This document shows, piece after piece, positions 58,305 through 64,000 of a DNA stretch of 64,000 nt. The stretch comes from Bimastos eiseni. Its lineage: Eukaryota; Annelida; Clitellata; Crassiclitellata; Lumbricidae. A program made the translations under genes and the position numbers. The DNA is taken from NCBI GenBank assembly GCA_959347315.1, contig OY365814.1, forward strand, positions 1,492,033 to 1,556,032, in the 5' to 3' direction. The number at the start of each line of letters is the position of its first letter. Position 1 is the stretch's first letter. The notes under the pieces are model-generated. The model was not told where the DNA came from and did no database searches. It saw only the letters and a program-made list of their open reading frames with translations.

Positions 58305-60720
58305 GCTATTGGATACACGAATTTGTCGACACTGAGAGTGCTAGGTATAGCTCTACACTAAGTGACATCGACCAGATACATGTATATGCACTATAAAGCA
58401 ACATGAATTCTTTACATTAATAAACTGGCTGTTTTTAATACAATGACTTTATTTAAAAGTAAAGCATTAGCTAGGCACATTACATACACCTAATGAACGG
58501 CAAGTCTACGAGTGTCATGTCAAGAGTCAAACTTGGCAGTTTGCACTTACCAAAATCAATTAGTTTTTTAACAATTATATTCATTTTGATTAAAAACGCA
58601 TTTTTGGCTGTTAGATATAGGCCTACATACTAAAACACACACAACATTTTGAAACAGTTAATTCAATAATATTACGTTGGCCTGATTGTATACTTTTATG
58701 GTAGCCTAATACTACTTTGGTTCTATATTAGCATGATGATGGATTGTATGAAAAGTATACTGTATAACAGTATTAGCCACATTCATCTAGATTTCGTTCT
58801 AGCAAAGTTTTCGATTACTTCGTTATTACAATCAACATTACTTGCCAATTGTCTTTCGATCGCAATCAAGACTTCACGTTTCCCTAGAACCACACATCTA
58901 CATGTAGATGCTTTAGTTGGTAATTTTGTGTTTGCAAAATTGATATTTTGCATACTTATCATGAAAATAATGTTTATTTTTTAAATGAGGCCCACTCTTT
59001 GCAGACTATCTCAGAGGGAACGACTGCTTCCTCTGCTCCCCTCTGTCTTCGCCTCTGATCGTTCGCTCCTATTCGCCTTGTAGAATATGGAACCCAGATT
59101 ATTTGAGGAGGAAGTAACGGAACGACACTTACTGAAGGTTGTACACAATGTAATTTATTTATTATGGCATTGCCTTTGCTTATATAAAGCTGTTTGAAAT
59201 AGGCCTAGTAGGTGTTTTGAAAGGACATATCCTAGCTGGCACAGTCTGGTTTACACGGTCTGAATCCTTCTTCGACCACCAGCGCCAACCAATCCCTACT
59301 ATGAGACAGATGAATATCAACCCGCCACGAGTGTGGATTTCACAACATGCAGTCTTTCTATCTTTCTTCATGCAGGTCATGATAAGTAAACACCATAATA
59401 GCGTATTGAGACTACCGAGATCGCAAGCAGAAAGTATCCAAATGTATGTCAACCAGTCAAAAGAATGAAACTTTACATAGCGCCACCTCACATAAATTTA
59501 TTCAGATGCGCTCTCTGCGCTGGCCTTTAATGATATCAAATGTATTACGAACGAAAATAATACATCGTTAGCAAAACTATGCACAGAAAGCTGAAATGAG
59601 TGACCATGGGGGTCCCACGCACAAGCATGTAACCGGCCAACGAATTCCCGCCGACAGCTAACAGATGGCATGGGTGTTCCGAGTCTATGGTCCAAGTTGC
59701 GTCGATAGGGTAGAGCGACGCTTTCGACAGCATTCGTGGACACGGTGATGATGTCAACGAATGGGCCTAGTCTCTCGCTGGTGGAAGCAATGTGTTTCAC
59801 AGTAAAACGATCAGATATCTTCTATCCAATGTTCTAGAAAGCTAATTATCAACCTATGTATTACGCTGGCCCAGTTAGCTACATCGGTACAAGCGTAGGC
59901 ATGTGTTCACATGCTGGCTTATTTCGCAGAATTAAATCTCGGACAAATTACGGTCTTTATAGCATAATATTATAAGGTAGGCCTATAGGCCTATAAGAAA
60001 TTTGCGTGGGGTTCATTTAAACGGGCGAGCGGTGGTGAAGGACACCCGATCAAACTCTCAAGGGCGAAGTCACATACGGCCTAGAGCAAGGCGAAACATT
60101 TTAATGTTAACTTTGAAATTTGTTGGGGCTATCCCAGATCAATACACATTAGGGGGCCGTCTAGAGTCGATATTTTTTTATTATACTGCGCTTCTGAATT
60201 AATTCCATCCAATAACATTCAAAATGATACATTTATATCTCAACACATTGACTTTGAATATCAGTATGTATAACCATGCCTTTTCATGCATATGAATAAC
60301 AATTATTATATGAATATGTCGTTCATAACAACTCTATAGTTTGTTGTTTGCAGCTGATATTTTTCATCTCCTTAAGAAAGGTATTACATGTATCTGGTCA
60401 ATTATTAATGTTATTTGTGTCAAAATCTTAATATAGAATCGAAACACAGGCTACCATTGGATAATCATTCTGCCAGTATATACTAGTGTTGCAGGGTGAC
60501 CTGTAGGCGGAACCCTTGGCTCTATTGGGTCTGACTTTTGACTTCAGCCACGTGACGGTTGTGCAACGAAATAGTTACTGAGTACATGATTCTTATGATT
60601 ATATGCTGGAAATTAAATAAAAAAGTCTCTGTAATGTGTATGAATAATTTTAATTAATCGAATAAATTGTAATTTTTTAAAGGTTATTTGTTTGTCAGAT
60701 TCTGTTGATGTATATTTACT

Positions 60721-61631
60721 TTAATTTCGACTTATCTTGTAAACATCAAAACCTTCTCGTGAAACAAAACTTGTTCGTGAAACAATTAACCGAGATCCTA
60801 CGACGATCAATTGTTGCTTTTCTTCGTCATAATACAATCTACGTGGAACATCAATCAACGTTTTTTCTCTTTCTTTTGTTGGACAAAGAATTCTATTCCA
60901 ATTAAGATCGGAATCTAAGAGAATTACGCGACTGTTGTTACTATTTCTCAAGTTGTAGTCAGCCACGAACACTCGATCGTCTGATTCGAGTGAGAGATAG
61001 ACAGGTCCATTCAATATTTGCGCTTTACTTGAGGGAATGAAACGACGGCTGATCGTCTGTCCATCACTTGATAATTCACATACGATCGACTCTGTTTCAT
61101 CCATCCATCTGCAAAGGATGACGAAAGTCTCGATGCTTGTTTTCACTGCTTGAATTGGATAAAAGGTGTCGCTTGGTAACCGAACGGATCGAATGAGTTC
61201 TGCGTCTGATCCGTATATATACAGAATGAACGATGAACTGCAAAGCACCAACAATTTTCCATCACTAGACACTGACAGAGTACGTGCAGTATAATTAAGA
61301 CGCAGCCATTTGATGATTTCGTGATGATCATCTGCTTCTATAGTTACCTTCCAGATGCATTTTTTGTAAGAGTCAGACACGTAGAGACAATTTTCCTTCT
61401 GACTTGATCCAATGTCTTCTGGATATTTAATCCCATGTATTTCAACATCTTTCTTAGGAGGAAATGGATTTCGATTCTCAAAGACACGAATTGTAACTAG
61501 ACTGGCAGTTTTATAGCAATATGCTCGACAGAGGACGAAGATTTCGTTTCCCAGTTTAGTCACTCCGTACACCCTCTCACCTATTACTACGTCTCTTCTC
61601 TGCATGAAGTTGATGGAAATCTGAAAATTTA
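60721..61631 (-). CDS. Terminal propeller exon of gene C (identical to that of gene B)
   Basis: Same 303-codon NHL-type propeller exon as 26452-27362, fully open, with the same in-frame acceptor. Upstream it belongs to a different gene: the next exon (62684-63016) has nine amino-acid differences from B and sits in A-like intron context. B and C thus share a propeller exon but have different upstream halves. Confidence 0.8.
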
Positions 61632-62683
61632 CTAAAATGAAGAAAAGCAGAAAATTTAATTCGCTTTAATTTCTGTTAATGATGTTCTTTTTAAATAAGC
61701 CTATTAAGGTTATATATTCACATTTCAATTTTCGATCCATGTCTTCATTATTGTAATTTTAGTTACATAAATAATACTAAAGCGCGTCTGGCAAACATTT
61801 GTTCTGTCACTCAGTCATTGCCTCTCACCAGAAACCAAAGTAAAATAATATTAACAAATTATTATTAACTAATTCTACTTATACACCAATTATGTTCCAA
61901 TTATATTAAAAGTGAGCACTAATACATGTAGTTATTTAGACTAACTTAGTAATATATTCATATATATATATAACTACATGCTTTATTCATGTGTTTTTCA
62001 TCACTTCCTTTTTCACTTATATCATCCGTTTAGGCTTAGAAATATAAATCATGTCTTCCAATTCCACCTTATGGTTTCTTCAATAGTCTTTGTTTTACTC
62101 AAATAGACAACGCAAAGACATTTTAAGCTACTTTGCGATAATTATAATTACCGTGAATATCAAACTGTGTGCATTCTACACTCTTTACAGCAGCACCTTG
62201 GTGAATTTGATTTAAATATAATGATCCGTTGTTATGGAAAGCCCATTGTCCCCACCTTTTCGGGCTGTAAATGTTACTTTATACCTCCAAAGTCAACCAT
62301 AGGCGTTTACTAAACGAACTTTACAATGCTGATGTGTGAAGTCCGTGAGTAAACATTGTAATAGTAAATTAGCCTTTTCACTAGATCTCTCAAACTCCCA
62401 CGTGTAAATCACCTAAAACTACGATTCGAGCAGAGACCTACAAAATGAGAAAGATCATTTTGTCATTAAGCGCAACCTGAAACCTCTCTTGGTAGATTAA
62501 GTTTCGTTCTGTCAATTAATATTTATTATAACTCTTTTTCTGACTCAATTTTTCATATCTATTAAATTTATTCTCAAATTCTATGTCTCACTTGTCTGCT
62601 TAGACATTTCACTAATTTGAGCCGAGCATGTTGTATGCACGTTTTAAGTTTTCCTAAAAATGATTTCATTTTTTAATACTTGC

Positions 62684-63016
62684 CAACGGATTTCTTGAAT
62701 TGGTTCTCTTCAATTTGTAACAGCGTTGAATTAATTGCATCATTAATTGCAGAGAGTTTTTTTGTCAACTGATTCGATTCGTACAGCGACTGAATATATT
62801 CAAGTGCTGCTTGTGAATTACACCTGATCCAAACGATTACAGTCTGTCTTTTCAGCTGAGAGTTAAGAATTTCTACGCCTTCGTCCTTCAGTTGACTGAT
62901 GAGTTCTTCAGTTCGATGTGACCGTGGTTCGGATTTGTTAAGAAGATCTTCGATGTTTTGATGAAGTTGCTGTCTTTCCGTTGTGTCACGAGTTTGCAAT
63001 TTGACTTTTATTACAA
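62684..63016 (-). CDS. Gene C exon: TRADD-N-like module
   Basis: 333 nt, phase 1-1, open, with the same TTGACTTTAG acceptor and GCAAGT (GC-type) donor as B. Against B I count ten nucleotide differences, nine of which change the protein: G to D, T to S, D to E, R to K, G to R, E to K, F to S, I to N and M to L. Only one (CAG/CAA) is silent. The strand VIVWIRCNSQAALEYIQSLY is unchanged. The CARD and F-box exons of gene C must lie beyond the right edge of the window. Confidence 0.7.
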
Positions 63017-64000
63017 CTAAAGTCAAAAACATATTTTGAATGCCTAATTACTTACTAAGACGCAGATTTAGTTTAAAGCAGTTGAATATAAAAATATGCC
63101 GTAGGCTGTTGTTGCATGACAAATAAATGTTTCGTTTGACTTAACACAGAGAACATTATCATGCAATAAAAAGTCATCATAGCGCGGACAATAATTATTA
63201 TTGTTATAACGTACATATTCGAATTGATCAATCTCAAGAGTAAACGATATACGCTGCTAAAAAGATTATGGAGCAAAGCCAGTGGCTGGGAATAAGATGA
63301 ATTATGAATTAATAGAACTTTATATAGCGCCTCTTCCAGAGATCTACTCCATGTGTCTGGCCTATGTGTTGTTAAATGCAGTGTCGTAGCGAGGGGTCGA
63401 AGGGGGCGAACCGCCCCAGGCGGCACTTTTCCTAGGGGCGGCATTTTTTGCAAAAAAATAAACTAAAAATATCGTTGTACAAGATGCATTTTTCAGGATT
63501 CTTGTTGCTCTTGTTTAAACCGGGCACAATGTTATTTCGCTTTTTCTCGAAATAAAACTAACGTATACGATATGCCGAAGTGTCATCGAAATGACCGAAT
63601 GCCCCTTTTTGTCTATACACATCAGAGTAGTCCTCAGGCAATTTGGCGCCCTAGGCTCTCATCTGTATAAGAGTGCCCCCACTCTCGTTGCATGAAAACT
63701 ATGATGTGATAAACATGGGGTCAGACAAATACTACACGGGGCAAACAAAATTTATAGAGTTTATGGACGATTCTGGCATATGAAAATTAATAGGGAAAGG
63801 GCATGAGATTCAATGAGGTGTTTGGCTTCAATATCGTAGTTCGAATTGTTACTAAAACTAGTTTTTAATAACTATTTTTTTTAATTTGTTTCGTATCATC
63901 ATAAAATTTTATTCCCGAAAACTTAACCATATTATCCCTAAACTTCGGCCCCCCTAAAATATGGGGCCCTAAGCGGCTTCCTGGATACTTCCGCTACTAA
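63017..64000 (-). other. Gene C CARD/TRADD-N intron (partial)
   Basis: Homologous to 13663-14450 of gene A, not to gene B. It carries the hairpin motif at 63303-63350 and a DNA-transposon-like sequence from 63379. Confidence 0.65.
63379..64000. mobile_element. Non-autonomous hAT-like element in gene C intron
   Basis: Left terminus CAGTGTCGTAGCGAGGGG, then CGAACCGCCCCAGGCGGCA. Right side GGGGCCCTAAGCGG then CTTCCTGGATACTTCCGCTA at the window end, whose reverse complement resembles the word at position 447. Gene A's copy lacks about 150 bp after GGGGGCGAAC. The element may continue past the window. Confidence 0.45.

Larger units (their letters stand above)
34270..62510. repeat. Tandem duplication, copy 2
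   Basis: Second copy of 1-28241 in the same orientation. After 62510 the sequence stays homologous to 28242 onward but with scattered substitutions (about 3 percent). After 63095 it follows the intron of gene A rather than that of gene B, so the right flank is a different family member (gene C). Confidence 0.97.

Overview
This is metazoan nuclear DNA, most likely from a marine deuterostome and probably an echinoderm. It is AT-rich and intron-containing, full of degraded transposons, and carries multi-exon genes with animal-type death-fold domains. The palindrome AGGCCT, often as TAGGCCTA, is scattered throughout at high frequency, which I associate with echinoderm-type genomes. I see no rRNA, functional tRNA, CRISPR array or prokaryotic-style operon.

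The dominant structure is a direct tandem duplication with a period of 34,269 bp. Bases 1-28241 reappear at 34270-62510 with no difference that I could find by eye, microsatellites included. At 28242/62511 the two copies abruptly begin to differ by about 3 percent, and they then become structurally different. The left end of the duplication lies outside the window.

Each repeat unit holds minus-strand members of one tandem gene family. Its predicted architecture is a short N-terminal segment, an F-box-like exon, a CARD exon, a small alpha/beta exon resembling TRADD-N, and one large NHL-type beta-propeller exon. Every junction downstream of the F-box exon is in phase 1, so the exons fit together in frame. 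Gene B (26452-33995) is open throughout: 1,719 nt, 572 codons plus stop, from the F-box exon onward. Gene A (11337-17152; copy at 45606-51421) is a full-length pseudogene with several stops and a lost splice donor. Older relics are a degraded CARD exon (7433-7690) and a degraded F-box exon (23946-24035). A third family member, C, enters at the right edge (TRADD-N-like exon at 62684-63016). In the copy 2 gene the propeller is identical to that of B, while the next exon upstream is of type C.

The rest is mobile and repetitive DNA. It includes a 1.15-kb inverted repeat (4284-5434 and 10068-11223), a third divergent copy of that sequence at 18405-18760, two tRNA-derived SINEs, the 3' end of a CR1/L2-like LINE, a dead reverse-transcriptase fragment inside a 2.1-kb insertion with 7-bp target-site duplications, a ZBED-like hAT transposase remnant, several minisatellites, and GAY-type microsatellites next to or inside the immune-type genes. 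From domain content I infer that the genes encode cytoplasmic receptor or adaptor proteins joining a ligand-binding propeller to a CARD signalling module and possibly to ubiquitin ligation through the F-box. The array appears to evolve by birth-and-death and unequal exchange.
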